Assembly (NCBI RefSeq): GCF_001562425.1
Contig: NZ_LOED01000008.1
Span: 1 to 64,000, forward strand
Length of the DNA: 64,000 nt
Source of the DNA: Fervidicola ferrireducens
Lineage (GTDB): Bacteria; Bacillota; Thermosediminibacteria; Thermosediminibacterales; Thermosediminibacteraceae
Direction of reading: 5' to 3'
A program made the position numbers and the translations under genes. The first letter of the stretch is position 1; each line of letters opens with the position of its first letter. The notes beneath the pieces were generated by a model. It was not told the origin of the DNA. It ran no database searches and worked only from the letters and a program-made list of their open reading frames with translations. Shown in pieces: positions 1 to 9,545 of the stretch.

Positions 1-2
1 CA

Positions 3-860
3 AAAAATGGCAAGAAATCCAGCCTGCCCAAATTTGACCGGATAGTTCCGGTAATGGTGCGGCAGGACTGCTATTCAATACATCAGCTGCCGTCAGGCAC
101 ATGGGTCATTAAGTTCCCCGTCTCCTCCGGCAGGAGTCAGATAGCAGTGCCCATTGCCACTTCCGAATACCATACAAAAAGGCTCCAGGACCTGGCAGGA
201 GGTTCCTGCCGACAAGGGTCCATGGAGATATGGCATGGTAAAGACGGAGAGTGGTATGCTGCTATATCATTAATATACGAGACTCACTTAAACGAGCCGT
301 GCGGCGTAATCGGGGTCGACTTCGGCATAGTAAAGCTTGCCGTGCTGTCCAACAACATCTTTTTTGATGGCCGCCAGGTCAGATGGCGCAAGGAAAGGTG
401 GGCAGCAAGGAGGGCTGCACTTCAGCAGGCGGGCAGGCTTTCCCGAGTCAAGAAGGAAGCCGGCCGCGAAACAAGGTGGATGCGGTATATCAACCACTGC
501 ATCTCAAAGCGCATAGTTGAAATAGCGAAAAAAGAAGGCAAGGCCATCGCACTGGAGAACCTGCTGGGTATCCGCGAGCGAACCAAAGGGTCAAAGAAGT
601 TCAACCGGATGATGTCCGGGTGGAATTTCAGAGAACTGGCTTCATTTATCGAATACAAGGCAGCCCTTGCCGGAGTGCCCGTAATCTACGTCGACCCCAA
701 GGAGACCTCCAAGACCTGTCCAAAGTGCGGGAATGCTTCCCGGTATAACCGGAAGACCCAAGGCTGGTTTAGATGCATAAAATGTGGCTACCAATCTGAT
801 GCGGACAGGGTGGGGGCAATAAACATAGCCGCGAAAGCGCTCGATGCTCTTGGGGCATGA
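3..860 (+). CDS. tnpB: TnpB RNA-guided endonuclease (5'-truncated by window edge)
   Basis: The frame is already open at the first bases of the window, so the true start lies upstream; 285 residues remain of a family usually about 370-400 long. The RuvC-like nuclease signature is intact: Asp in IGVDFG, Glu in IALENL, and a third Asp in SDADRVGA. The zinc finger is present as CPKC then CIKC, about 15 residues apart. TnpB proteins are RNA-guided DNA nucleases that help IS605 elements persist at their site. All catalytic residues are present, so this copy may be active, but the missing N-terminus prevents certainty. The sequence just downstream looks like its omega-RNA. Confidence 0.88.
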   Translation, partial: KNGKKSSLPKFDRIVPVMVRQDCYSIHQLPSGTWVIKFPVSSGRSQIAVPIATSEYHTKRLQDLAGGSCRQGSMEIWHGKDGEWYAAISLIYETHLNEPCGVIGVDFGIVKLAVLSNNIFFDGRQVRWRKERWAARRAALQQAGRLSRVKKEAGRETRWMRYINHCISKRIVEIAKKEGKAIALENLLGIRERTKGSKKFNRMMSGWNFRELASFIEYKAALAGVPVIYVDPKETSKTCPKCGNASRYNRKTQGWFRCIKCGYQSDADRVGAINIAAKALDALGA

Positions 861-1000
861 CCCTGGGAGAAAGGGGAGTGTGACACCCCTTAAGGCCAAG
901 GCGATGAAGGCAGGAAAACTGCCTGAGTGCTGGCTAACCTGCGGCTTAAAGCCGCCGTCCCACGTTGGGATGCCCCCTAATTCATTAGGGGGAGGATGTC
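861..1000 (+). ncRNA. Probable omega-RNA (reRNA) scaffold at the right end of the tnpB element
   Basis: In TnpB systems the guide RNA is made from the 3' end of tnpB and the element's right end, with the guide taken from flanking DNA. Here the non-coding stretch after the stop codon is rich in short self-complementary blocks, for example GCGGC with GCCGC at about 940-955. It ends with a CCCCCTAA/TTAGGGGG stem followed by GAGGATGTC. By analogy, bases from about 1001 onward would be the guide. The 5' boundary of the RNA is not visible and it may begin inside tnpB. Assigned by position and folding only. Confidence 0.55.
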
Positions 1001-1024
1001 GCTATGTAATCTACAGCCTTTTTT

Positions 1025-1143
1025 TTCGTCTTGCAGCATACTGCCGTAAAACCATTTTCTTCAGGGATTCTACTGCTTTAGACATTTTTGCTCGTAGGTC
1101 CAATCAAGAATTTCCTTAGGTGTAGCCACATAAAACACTTCCT
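1025..1143 (-). pseudogene. Possible remnant of a short coding region next to the tnpB element
   Basis: On the minus strand one frame reads EVFYVATPKEILDWTYEQ and then stops. A single added base within the A-run near 1092 would join it to MSKAVESLKKMVLRQYAARR in the next frame, which ends at a stop near 1019. Both halves look like ordinary protein sequence. I do not recognise the family. It could be the decayed edge of a gene hit by the transposon, or chance. Low confidence. Confidence 0.25.
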
Positions 1144-1208
1144 TGTAGTTTCAGCTTAATTAGCAACTATGATTGTATTTTTATGCGGTTTTTACACATA
1201 AAATATAA

Positions 1209-1252
1209 CCCCTCCAGGAACACCAGACTCTTCTGGTGATTTCTGGAAGGGG
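1209..1252 (-). terminator. Hairpin downstream of tRNA-Arg, possible terminator
   Basis: There is a long inverted repeat: an inner CACCAGA/TCTGGTG stem with a 4-base loop, and an outer CCCCTTCCAG/CTGGAGGGG stem with small bulges. It sits 40 bases beyond the 3' end of the minus-strand tRNA. The following minus-strand sequence is T-rich (TTATATTTTATG) but not a clean T-run, so termination is likely rather than certain. Confidence 0.4.
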
Positions 1253-1291
1253 CAGTCCTCGGCAAGCCTTGTGTGATGGGCATTTTAAAAA

Positions 1292-1368
1292 TGGTGCGCC
1301 TAGGAGGATTCGAACCCCCGCAAACCCGGCTCCGGAGGCCGGTGCTCTATCCCCTGAGCTATAGGCGC
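1292..1368 (-). tRNA. tRNA-Arg (anticodon CCG)
   Basis: Read on the minus strand, the acceptor stem GCGCCTA pairs with TAGGCGC. The D-arm contains TAGCTCAGGGGATAGAGC. The anticodon loop is CTCCGGA inside a CCGGC/GCCGG stem, giving anticodon CCG (Arg, codon CGG). The T-arm GCGGGGGTTCGAATCCTCC is standard. The terminal CCA is encoded (TGG at 1292-1294 on the plus strand). A single-copy tRNA lying between the transposon and metX. Confidence 0.95.
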
Positions 1369-1439
1369 ACACCAAGAAGTTTATATACATTTTGCAGAAA
1401 TAATTATAGCATAAGGGGGCGGATAAAACAACAACAAAA

Positions 1440-2561
1440 TCAGAGCGACGGGGATTCATTTAAGAGGGTTTCTGGGTGTGTATTTTCAAGGATTTCCCTG
1501 ACAATGGGAGAAAGTTTTTCGAAATCCACCAGAAAAGCATCGTGACCCTGATAAGATTCTATTTCCCTGTATTCCCCGTAGCCGCCTGCGGTATTCAGCC
1601 GTTTAATAAAATTTCGTAGCTCATCGGGCGGATAAAGCATATCAGTATTTATACCGACCATAAAGACCTTTGCCTTTATCCGCCGCAAGGCTTTTTCAAG
1701 CGAACCGTAGGGCTCAGCTATGTTATGTCTGTTCATAGCCTTTACAAGGCAAAGGTAAGTGTTTGCGTCGAAGCGGTTTACGAAGGTTTCTCCCTGGTGT
1801 TCTAGGTAGCTTTCTGCAAGAAATAGCCCTTTGTCTGAATCCATATTTCTAGAAAACCTCCGCTTGAAAAGTTCATGGCTCTTGTAGGTAAGGGTACCGA
1901 TCATCCTGGCGAGAGAAAGCCCTCTCACCGGCTGGCCTATTGAATAATAATTTCCGTTTCTCCATGAGGGATCGTTTTCTATAGCCTTTATACCTGCATA
2001 ATTGAACGCAATGGCCAAGGGGGAAAGCTCGTGAGTCGCGGCTATTGCCACAACAGTCTCCACGGAATCGGGGAAAGTAACGGCCCATTCAAGGGCCTGC
2101 ATACCTCCCATGGACCCGCCTATGGCCATCCTCAATTTGTTTATTCCCAGGTGTTCCAGCAAAATTTTTTGCAATCTCACCATATCCCGTATGTTTATCG
2201 GAGGAAAATCAGTACCGTAAGGAGTTCCGGTTTTCGGATTGATGGATGTCGGACCGGTAGTCCCGTAGCAGCTTCCCAGTACGTTTGAGCATATAATGAA
2301 ATATTTATTCGTGTCCAGGGCCTTGCCGGGGCCGATCATCGGGTCCCACCAGCCGGGCTTTGGGTCCCGGCTGGTATAAACCCCGGCTGCGTGGGCATCT
2401 CCGGTTAAGGCGTGCAGCACTAAAATGGCGTTGTCCTTTTTCCGGTTCAAGCTACCATAAGTTTCGTAAGCCACCTGAATTGCGTCGAAAGTGTATCCAC
2501 TTTCAGTGGAGAATTGAATTTCTCCTTTTGTAAAGCGAAAAAAGCGTTTTTTGACGAACAT
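1440..2561 (-). CDS. metXA: Homoserine O-acetyltransferase
   Basis: This alpha/beta-hydrolase-fold enzyme (373 residues) acetylates homoserine with acetyl-CoA, the entry step of direct-sulfhydrylation methionine synthesis in the cytoplasm. The nucleophile serine is in GGSMGGMQALEW, the family block GSCYGTTGPTSINP is present, and the C-terminal GHDAFLVD supplies the catalytic His. The start is set at the ATG at 2561, six bases after GAGGGG; the longer frame to 2594 would overlap metY and has no better site. It is the second gene of the metY-metX unit and should be controlled by the SAM riboswitch upstream of metY. MetX cannot be separated from succinyl-using homologues with certainty by eye, but pairing with metY favours acetyl. 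Confidence 0.92.
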   Translation of the reverse strand: MFVKKRFFRFTKGEIQFSTESGYTFDAIQVAYETYGSLNRKKDNAILVLHALTGDAHAAGVYTSRDPKPGWWDPMIGPGKALDTNKYFIICSNVLGSCYGTTGPTSINPKTGTPYGTDFPPINIRDMVRLQKILLEHLGINKLRMAIGGSMGGMQALEWAVTFPDSVETVVAIAATHELSPLAIAFNYAGIKAIENDPSWRNGNYYSIGQPVRGLSLARMIGTLTYKSHELFKRRFSRNMDSDKGLFLAESYLEHQGETFVNRFDANTYLCLVKAMNRHNIAEPYGSLEKALRRIKAKVFMVGINTDMLYPPDELRNFIKRLNTAGGYGEYREIESYQGHDAFLVDFEKLSPIVREILENTHPETLLNESPSL

Positions 2562-2580
2562 GACCATCCCCTCGGTTAAA

Positions 2581-3919
<1,339 letters not shown>

Positions 3920-3927
3920 CAACCTTC

Positions 3928-4049
3928 CTCTTATCTCTCAAAACGCCTTTAGCGTTTTGCAGGAATTGGCACCTTTGCGCCTTTTTAGCTAAAAAGACGC
4001 AGGTTGCCGGGCTTCATAGGGCCAGTCCCTCCGCCACTCTTGATAAGAG
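3928..4049 (-). promoter_or_regulatory. SAM-I (S-box) riboswitch aptamer
   Basis: Read on the minus strand, the closing stem CTCTTATC/GATAAGAG encloses the S-box core: AAGAGTGGCGGAGGGACTGG, CCCTATGAAGCCCGGCAACC, then GGTGCCAATTCCTGC, followed by a variable hairpin (AAAACGC/GCGTTTT). These are the diagnostic conserved blocks of SAM-I. High SAM should stabilise the aptamer, free the terminator and shut off metY and metX. Confidence 0.95.
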
Positions 4050-4077
4050 GCCGCTTTTTAATTTTTACGTTAAAGCA

Positions 4078-4107
4078 ATTATACCAGCATGCTATGGATT
4101 ATGTCAA
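4078..4107 (-). promoter_or_regulatory. Sigma-A type promoter of the SAM riboswitch/metYX transcript
   Basis: On the minus strand a perfect TTGACA (4102-4107) and a perfect TATAAT (4078-4083) are separated by 18 bases, placing the start of transcription just before the S-box closing stem. Confidence 0.8.
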
Positions 4108-4194
4108 TATATTTTATTCGTAACAAGGTAGACTAAACCGGTTATGTTTTGATATCATAAAGGAGAAATAAAAATATGCCTTGAGAGGTGGACC

Positions 4195-4764
4195 ATGAAG
4201 CTTCTGGAAAAATTTAAAGAGGCGGAGAGACTCCTTGAATTTGCAAAGGACTGTGAGGGTGTAAGCCGGGTTGAACTCATATCGGCCCGCGATGTGGTGG
4301 TGGACGAACGAGTGCGATTTCAATGCAGCCATTCGGGCTGCAGGGAATACGGGAAAAGGTTCATGTGCCCTCCCTACGTGCCGGAAGTAGAAGAATTTAA
4401 AAAATTACTCTCCAAATATTTAATGGCGATCATCCTCCAGGTCGAAGGCCAAACTGCGGGCGAAACGGCCGATGAAGAAGCAAAAAGGCTTGCCCTGCTT
4501 TTGCACGAGGCGGTGTACCGCACGGAAAAGCAGGCCTTTTCTTCGGGCTTTCCCTTTGCTGCCGGGTTCATAGGGGGTCCGTGTATCTTATGCGAGAAAT
4601 GTCCAGCAGGGGACGGACATAAGTACTGCTTGCGGAGGGAAAAGGCAAGGCCTTCGATGGAAGCGATGGGTATAGATGTATTAAAGACTTGCGAAAAAGC
4701 CGGTTTAAAAATTGCTTTTATGCCGGGGAAGGTGATCTGGACCGGAATGGTATTGCTGGACTGA
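4195..4764 (+). CDS. DUF2284 family putative metal-binding protein
   Basis: The 189-residue protein is rich in conserved cysteines: CSHSGCREYGKRFMCPP near residues 43-60 and GGPCILCEKCPAGDGHKYC near 125-145. This spacing is the mark of DUF2284 proteins, which are predicted to bind a metal or an iron-sulfur cluster; no reaction is established. The ATG follows a GAGAGGTGG site. No signal peptide is seen, so it should be cytoplasmic. It stands between the divergent metYX unit and a secreted GH18 protein whose reading frame starts 18 bases after its stop, so the two may be co-transcribed, but this gives no clear functional clue. Confidence 0.75.
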   Translation: MKLLEKFKEAERLLEFAKDCEGVSRVELISARDVVVDERVRFQCSHSGCREYGKRFMCPPYVPEVEEFKKLLSKYLMAIILQVEGQTAGETADEEAKRLALLLHEAVYRTEKQAFSSGFPFAAGFIGGPCILCEKCPAGDGHKYCLRREKARPSMEAMGIDVLKTCEKAGLKIAFMPGKVIWTGMVLLD

Positions 4765-4781
4765 AAAGGGGGTTGCACATT

Positions 4782-6197
4782 GTGAGGAATATCCGAAAAA
4801 TAGCTGTTCTTTTTTTGGTTGGAGTATTTTTACTGTCGATGGTGCCGCCTTTTGAAGTCTACGGTGCGGGAACTATAAAAATTTTCCTGAACGGCAAAGA
4901 AATAAAACCTGATGTGCCTCCAGTGATGAAATCTAACAGGGTGCTTGTCCCGTTCAGGTTCTTGAGTGAAAATTTGGGTGCGGGCGTCCACTGGGATGAA
5001 AGGACGAGGACGATTACGGCGGAAAAAGGTGGTACCGAGATAATCCTCAAGATAGGGAATCCCGTCGCTTACATAAACGGAAAGCCCGTCAAACTCGATG
5101 TTCCGGCCTTGATTGTGAACGGGAGGACCCTGGTGCCGATACGTTTTTTTAGTGAGGCTTTCGGCGCTCAAGTTGGCTGGGACGGCGCTAAAATGGCTGT
5201 ATTTATAACTATAAAAGAAGGACTTGCCAAATATGTACTGGGTTATTATTATTCGCAGTCCTACGATGATTTTGTAAAAAACGCGGACAAGCTGTCCTCC
5301 ATCGCTGCCAAGTGGTACACCCTTGACCAAAATTCAAATCTGACAAGCTACGACAATTCCCGCTGGATTATGAAACCGGAGGAACACGGTTCCGTCCTCG
5401 AGACGGCACGGCAAAATGGCGTTAAGGTTTTTGCCCTGATTTTTGAAAACGACCGCGCGCGGTTGAGTCAGGCCCTGGGTACCCCAGAAAAAAGGAAAGC
5501 TTTGGTGGACCAGATTGTAAATGAGGTGGAAAAGGAGAACTACGACGGCGTCAATATCGACTTTGAGTATATAAAACCGGAGGATGGAGAAAATTTCAGC
5601 AATTTTATACTCGAACTGTATAATGCGTTAAAATCGAAAAACAAGACTCTAAGCCTTTCCCTGCCCGCCAAGACCGAAAAGCATGACTGGTGGCCGGCGT
5701 ACGACTATGAAATTTTAGGCAGGTACAGCGATTTTGCCGTGGTTATGGCTTACGACAGAAACCCCGGCACACCGGGGCCGCAGGCAGGCGTGGATTGGAC
5801 AAGGGAAGTAGTGGATTACGCCATAGCGAGAATACCTGCCCAAAAGGTGGTTTTGGGAATAGGTTACTACGGCTATGCCTGGGCGGAAAGTGGAAGGTAC
5901 ACAGTGCTGGAAGAGAAGAATCAAATGACCTACTCAAGAATACTCTTTTTGGATGAATTAAAAAGCAAATACGGCTTAAAAATGAACCTCGACGGAAGTT
6001 CGCTTATGGCATACGGCAGCTTTAAAGACGAGAAAGGTGCGACGTATCAAATCTGGATGGAAAATAGAGCATCGGTGGATGCCAAATGCAAATTGGTCAT
6101 TGAAAAGGGCCTTAAAGGAATAGCGGTCTGGAGGCTGGGTTATACCACAGCGAACTTCTGGCAGGCCGTAAACGATAATTTTAAACCTGCAAAGTAA
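4782..6197 (+). CDS. Secreted family 18 glycosyl hydrolase with N-terminal copper-amine-oxidase-like (stalk) domain
   Basis: The 471-residue product starts at GTG 4782 after AAAAGGGGG. It has a hydrophobic signal segment (IAVLFLVGVFLL), then two half-repeats of the copper amine oxidase N-terminal type (FLNGKEIKPDVPPVM, RVLVPFRFLSENLGA, then TLVPIRFFSEAFGA, about residues 30-140). These act as wall- or surface-associated beta modules. The GH18 catalytic domain follows, with DGVNIDFEY holding the acid Glu, and MAYDRNPG. GH18 proteins of this layout in spore formers cleave N-acetylglucosamine polymers, for example in cortex or wall peptidoglycan; the substrate here is inferred. The ring-stack residues look intact, so it is probably active. 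Confidence 0.85.
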   Translation: MRNIRKIAVLFLVGVFLLSMVPPFEVYGAGTIKIFLNGKEIKPDVPPVMKSNRVLVPFRFLSENLGAGVHWDERTRTITAEKGGTEIILKIGNPVAYINGKPVKLDVPALIVNGRTLVPIRFFSEAFGAQVGWDGAKMAVFITIKEGLAKYVLGYYYSQSYDDFVKNADKLSSIAAKWYTLDQNSNLTSYDNSRWIMKPEEHGSVLETARQNGVKVFALIFENDRARLSQALGTPEKRKALVDQIVNEVEKENYDGVNIDFEYIKPEDGENFSNFILELYNALKSKNKTLSLSLPAKTEKHDWWPAYDYEILGRYSDFAVVMAYDRNPGTPGPQAGVDWTREVVDYAIARIPAQKVVLGIGYYGYAWAESGRYTVLEEKNQMTYSRILFLDELKSKYGLKMNLDGSSLMAYGSFKDEKGATYQIWMENRASVDAKCKLVIEKGLKGIAVWRLGYTTANFWQAVNDNFKPAK

Positions 6198-6209
6198 TAT
6201 TTGCCAAAG

Positions 6210-6243
6210 CACCCTCGGAAGAACACAAACTGAGGGTGTTTTA
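6210..6243 (+). terminator. Intrinsic terminator after the GH18 gene
   Basis: CACCCTC (6210-6216) pairs with GAGGGTG (6232-6238) across a 15-base loop and is followed by TTTTA. The loop is long, but the stem and T-run are in the right place 13 bases after the stop codon. Confidence 0.65.
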
Positions 6244-6340
6244 TGTAAATAGTCATGTTAATAATTTCACAAGCATCTTTATGTCCCTGTACTGTTGTGA
6301 TAATATAAAAAGTGTAGAACTTGAAGCAGGAGTTGATAGT

Positions 6341-7168
6341 TTGGAAGTAATCGCTTTTGTCGGCAAAAGCGGTACCGGAAAAAGCCACCGGGCTCATCTG
6401 GTGGCAAGACAGCAGGGTGCCGAACTTATAATAGACGATGGGCTTTTGATACACGGAAATAGGGTGGTAGCCGGTTATTCGGCCAAGCGGGAAGAAACGA
6501 GGGTGGGTGCCATAAGGCGGGCGCTTTTTCAGGAGCCGCTTCACGCCGAGGAAGTCAGGGAAAAGTTAAAGGAAATTGCCGCGGAGAAAGTTCTCGTTAT
6601 AGGCACTTCGGAAAAAATGGTGAGGTCCATATGCAAAACTTTAGAACTCCCGGAGCCGGCGAAAGTGGTATATATAGAGGATGTGTCGACTCCCAGGGAA
6701 ATAGAAGAAGCAAGAAAGGTGAGGATGGTAGATGGAAAGCATGTCATACCCGTACCTACGCTCGAAATAAAAAAGTATTTTTCGGGGTATCTTCTGGACC
6801 CGCTCAAAATTTTTTACCGGCGAGGGAAGCAGGAAATTATTACGGAAAAGTCGGTGGTAAGGCCTACTTACAGCTATCTCGGACGGTATACGGTTGCCGA
6901 TACAGTAATCACCCAGATTGCTTTACATGCTGCAAGGAGCGTAGAAGGTATAGGGGTCGGGGGTAGGGCTATTGTTGAAAACCACGGCTCGGGAGTTACA
7001 ATAAGTTTGGAACTTTCGGTGGAATACGGAGTGCCGATTCCGTCGCTGATGGAGAAAGTCCAGCAGGAAGTGAAGGAAAAAGTGGAGTACATGACGGCTT
7101 TAAATGTGTTAAGGGTCGATATCAAGGTAAAAAGACTCTTTTTCAAGAAGGAAAAAAAGGAGCGGTGA
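6341..7168 (+). CDS. P-loop NTPase fused to an Asp23/Gls24-type domain
   Basis: Residues 1 to about 165 form a small nucleotide-binding domain with Walker A GKSGTGKS at residues 8-15 and a likely Walker B stretch (AELIIDDG). Residues from about 175 to the end match the Asp23/Gls24 (DUF322) fold, with YTVADTVITQIALHAA, then a typical beta-strand/EYGVPIPSLMEKVQ helix. Asp23 domains occur in envelope-stress and membrane-associated proteins of Firmicutes and usually stand alone. The start is TTG 6341, 8 bases after AGCAGGAG; the open frame continues upstream into the terminator and is rejected. No membrane segment. The function is unknown; the layout suggests nucleotide-dependent control of an envelope process. 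Confidence 0.7.
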   Translation: MEVIAFVGKSGTGKSHRAHLVARQQGAELIIDDGLLIHGNRVVAGYSAKREETRVGAIRRALFQEPLHAEEVREKLKEIAAEKVLVIGTSEKMVRSICKTLELPEPAKVVYIEDVSTPREIEEARKVRMVDGKHVIPVPTLEIKKYFSGYLLDPLKIFYRRGKQEIITEKSVVRPTYSYLGRYTVADTVITQIALHAARSVEGIGVGGRAIVENHGSGVTISLELSVEYGVPIPSLMEKVQQEVKEKVEYMTALNVLRVDIKVKRLFFKKEKKER

Positions 7169-7234
7169 TAGAATAATCTATAAGTTATGCATTCCGATAC
7201 TGATGCGAATTCTGTGAAAGGGAGGAAAAATTAT

Positions 7235-7771
7235 ATGGGTTGCTGTGAAGGCAAAGAATCGGGCCTTGAAGCCAGATTTCCAGACGAAGAAGTCGACCTT
7301 GCTCTCCTGGAAGGGGTGCTCGAAAAGTACAGGGGGAATCCTAGCAGCCTCATAACGGTGCTTCAGAAGGCCCAGGATATTTACGGATACCTGCCGAGAA
7401 AAGTGCTCTACCATATCGCCCGGGAAATAAGAGTAAAACCCGCGAAAGTATTTGGGGTTGCCACATTCTACGCTCAGTTTAGATTAAGACCCATTGGCAA
7501 GCACCTTATTATGGTATGCCACGGCACTGCCTGTCATGTAAACGGGGCTGAACTGATTACCAGTGCCCTCTGCGATGAACTGAAAATTAATGAAGGAGAG
7601 ACTACAAAAGACGGACTTTTTACCCTTCAAAACGTGGCCTGCCTCGGGTGCTGCAGCCTTGCTCCGGTGATGATGATAGACGGTGAAGCTTACGGCAAGC
7701 TTACCCCAGATAAAGCCCGAAGTATAATAAGGGAAATTTTGAAGAAAGAAACGGAAAAAGAGGGGGTGTAG
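7235..7771 (+). CDS. NuoE/HydC-like [2Fe-2S] subunit of an NAD(H)-linked flavoprotein complex
   Basis: The 178-residue thioredoxin-fold protein carries the four ligands of a [2Fe-2S] cluster in CHGTAC and CLGCC. The block VFGVATFYAQFRLRPIGKH is typical of the 24-kDa subunit of complex I and of bifurcating hydrogenases and formate dehydrogenases. Start ATG 7235 follows GGGAGG at 9 bases; the longer frame to 7187 lacks a site. It is the first of three co-directional genes, four bases from the NuoF-like gene, and should accept electrons from NADH through its partner's FMN. Confidence 0.9.
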   Translation: MGCCEGKESGLEARFPDEEVDLALLEGVLEKYRGNPSSLITVLQKAQDIYGYLPRKVLYHIAREIRVKPAKVFGVATFYAQFRLRPIGKHLIMVCHGTACHVNGAELITSALCDELKINEGETTKDGLFTLQNVACLGCCSLAPVMMIDGEAYGKLTPDKARSIIREILKKETEKEGV

Positions 7772-7775
7772 GAAA

Positions 7776-9527
7776 ATGAAAGTAATAGTTGGGCTTGGAA
7801 GCTGCGGGATTGCCGCAGGGGGAAACAAAGTGCTTCAAGCGGTGGAAGATGAGGTAAAAAAGAGAAATTTGGACGTGGAAGTTAAAAAAGCTGGATGCAT
7901 AGGAATGTGCTACCTCGAGCCGCTGGTGGAAGTGGTGGACGACGAAGGCAAAAGCACGATGTACGTGAAGGTGACGCCAGAGATAGTGAGGGATATTTTC
8001 GAAAATCACATTGAAAAGGGAATGGTGGTGAGCGAACACGCCCTTTCCGCCGAAGACCGTTCCTATATAGAAGGGCAGCTGAGAATCGCACTCCGAAACT
8101 GCGGGAAGATTGATCCCGAGTGCATAGATGAGTATATCGAAAAGGGAGGGTATAAAGCCTTAGAAAAAGCCATAAAGGAGATGACACCGGAAAGGGTAAT
8201 AGAGGAAATTAAAATTTCAGGCCTGAGAGGAAGGGGAGGCGCCGGCTTTCCCACCTGGTTTAAATGGAATGCCACGAGGACCGCGCCTGGAACGCCAAAA
8301 TACGTGGTATGCAATGCCGATGAAGGGGACCCGGGGGCCTTCATGGACAGGAGCGTTTTGGAAGGCGACCCCCACTCGGTGCTCGAAGGTATGGCCATCG
8401 CCGCCTACGCCATAGGAGCCGAAGCCGGCTACATCTATGTCCGGGCCGAGTACCCCTTGGCTATAAAAAGGTTGGAAATAGCCATAGCTCAGGCCCGCGA
8501 AAGGGGCTTTTTGGGGAAAAACATTATGGGCACGGGCTTTTCCTTCGATATAAATATAAAGGCCGGAGCGGGAGCATTCGTGTGCGGTGAAGAGACGGCC
8601 TTAATTGCATCCCTTGAAGGGGAAAGGGGTATGCCCAGGCTGAAGCCGCCTTTTCCGGCCCAAAAGGGTTACATGGGCAAACCCACCAACATCAACAACG
8701 TTGAGACCTTCGCCAACGTGCCTTGGATTATACAAAACGGCGGGCAGGCCTTCGCTTCCGTCGGCACCGAAAAGAGCAAAGGGACCAAGGTCTTTGCCCT
8801 GGCAGGGAAGGTAAAGAGAGGAGGCCTTGTGGAAGTCCCTATGGGGGTGCCGCTTCGGGAGGTAATTTTCAGTATAGGCGGAGGTATAATAGGCGACAGG
8901 AAGATAAAAGCTGTGCAGCTGGGAGGACCTTCCGGTGGCTGCATACCGGAATCCCTTTTGGATACGCCGGTGGACTATGAATCCATCGTAAAAACCGGTG
9001 CCATCATGGGCTCCGGCGGTATGATCGTAATGGATGAGACCACCTGCATGGTGGACATGGCAAGGTTCTTTTTGGATTTTACCCAGAAGGAGTCCTGTGG
9101 AAAGTGCACCCACTGCCGAATAGGTACCAAGAGGATGCTGGAAATCCTTGAAAGAATCTGTCAGGGCGAGGGCAAGGAAGAAGATCTGGAGATATTGGAA
9201 GAACTTGCCATGAACGTTAAGGAAGGGTCGCTTTGCGGACTGGGGCAAACGGCGCCTAACCCGGTGCTTACCACGCTCAAGTACTTCCGGCACGAGTACG
9301 AAGCCCACATAAGGGACAGAAAATGCCCGGCCAAGCAGTGCAAGGCCCTTATAACTTATAGAATTGACCCGGCAAAATGCAAAAGCTGTGGCCTCTGTGC
9401 CCGTAAATGCCCGGTAAATACTATAAAGGGCTCAAAAGGCCAACCGTACGAGATAATTCAGGAAAACTGCACCAAGTGCGGCACCTGTATGGAAGTCTGC
9501 CGCTTTGGAGCAGTCTTTGTAGAATAA
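7776..9527 (+). CDS. NuoF/HydB-like NADH-binding flavoprotein subunit with extra ferredoxin domains
   Basis: This 583-residue protein has an N-terminal thioredoxin-like [2Fe-2S] domain (CGIAAGG, CIGMCYLEP; residues 8-90). A NuoF core follows with the glycine-rich GLRGRGGAGFPTWFKW (NADH site), NADEGDPGAFMDRS (FMN site) and GAGAFVCGEETALI, then the [4Fe-4S] motif SCGKCTHCRIGT. The C-terminus has two [4Fe-4S] ferredoxin motifs (CKSCGLCARKCP, CTKCGTCMEVC). This matches HydB-type subunits of electron-bifurcating enzymes, which pass NADH electrons to or from ferredoxin. It is translated next to the NuoE-like gene and 18 bases before the NuoG-like gene. Confidence 0.93.
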   Translation: MKVIVGLGSCGIAAGGNKVLQAVEDEVKKRNLDVEVKKAGCIGMCYLEPLVEVVDDEGKSTMYVKVTPEIVRDIFENHIEKGMVVSEHALSAEDRSYIEGQLRIALRNCGKIDPECIDEYIEKGGYKALEKAIKEMTPERVIEEIKISGLRGRGGAGFPTWFKWNATRTAPGTPKYVVCNADEGDPGAFMDRSVLEGDPHSVLEGMAIAAYAIGAEAGYIYVRAEYPLAIKRLEIAIAQARERGFLGKNIMGTGFSFDINIKAGAGAFVCGEETALIASLEGERGMPRLKPPFPAQKGYMGKPTNINNVETFANVPWIIQNGGQAFASVGTEKSKGTKVFALAGKVKRGGLVEVPMGVPLREVIFSIGGGIIGDRKIKAVQLGGPSGGCIPESLLDTPVDYESIVKTGAIMGSGGMIVMDETTCMVDMARFFLDFTQKESCGKCTHCRIGTKRMLEILERICQGEGKEEDLEILEELAMNVKEGSLCGLGQTAPNPVLTTLKYFRHEYEAHIRDRKCPAKQCKALITYRIDPAKCKSCGLCARKCPVNTIKGSKGQPYEIIQENCTKCGTCMEVCRFGAVFVE

Positions 9528-9545
9528 GGTGAGGGAGGGGAAAAC

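Larger units (their letters stand above)
1..1000 (+). mobile_element. IS200/IS605-type element, tnpB part with right end (left end outside window)
   Basis: The stretch holds the 3' part of a TnpB gene, followed at once by about 140 bases of GC-rich, hairpin-forming non-coding sequence that ends in a perfect 8-9 bp stem (973-981 with 984-992). This order is typical of the right end of IS605-family elements. No tnpA is visible, so the element may be a tnpB-only copy or tnpA may lie to the left. The right boundary near base 1000 is inferred from the terminal hairpin and not from a comparison with an empty site. Confidence 0.65.
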
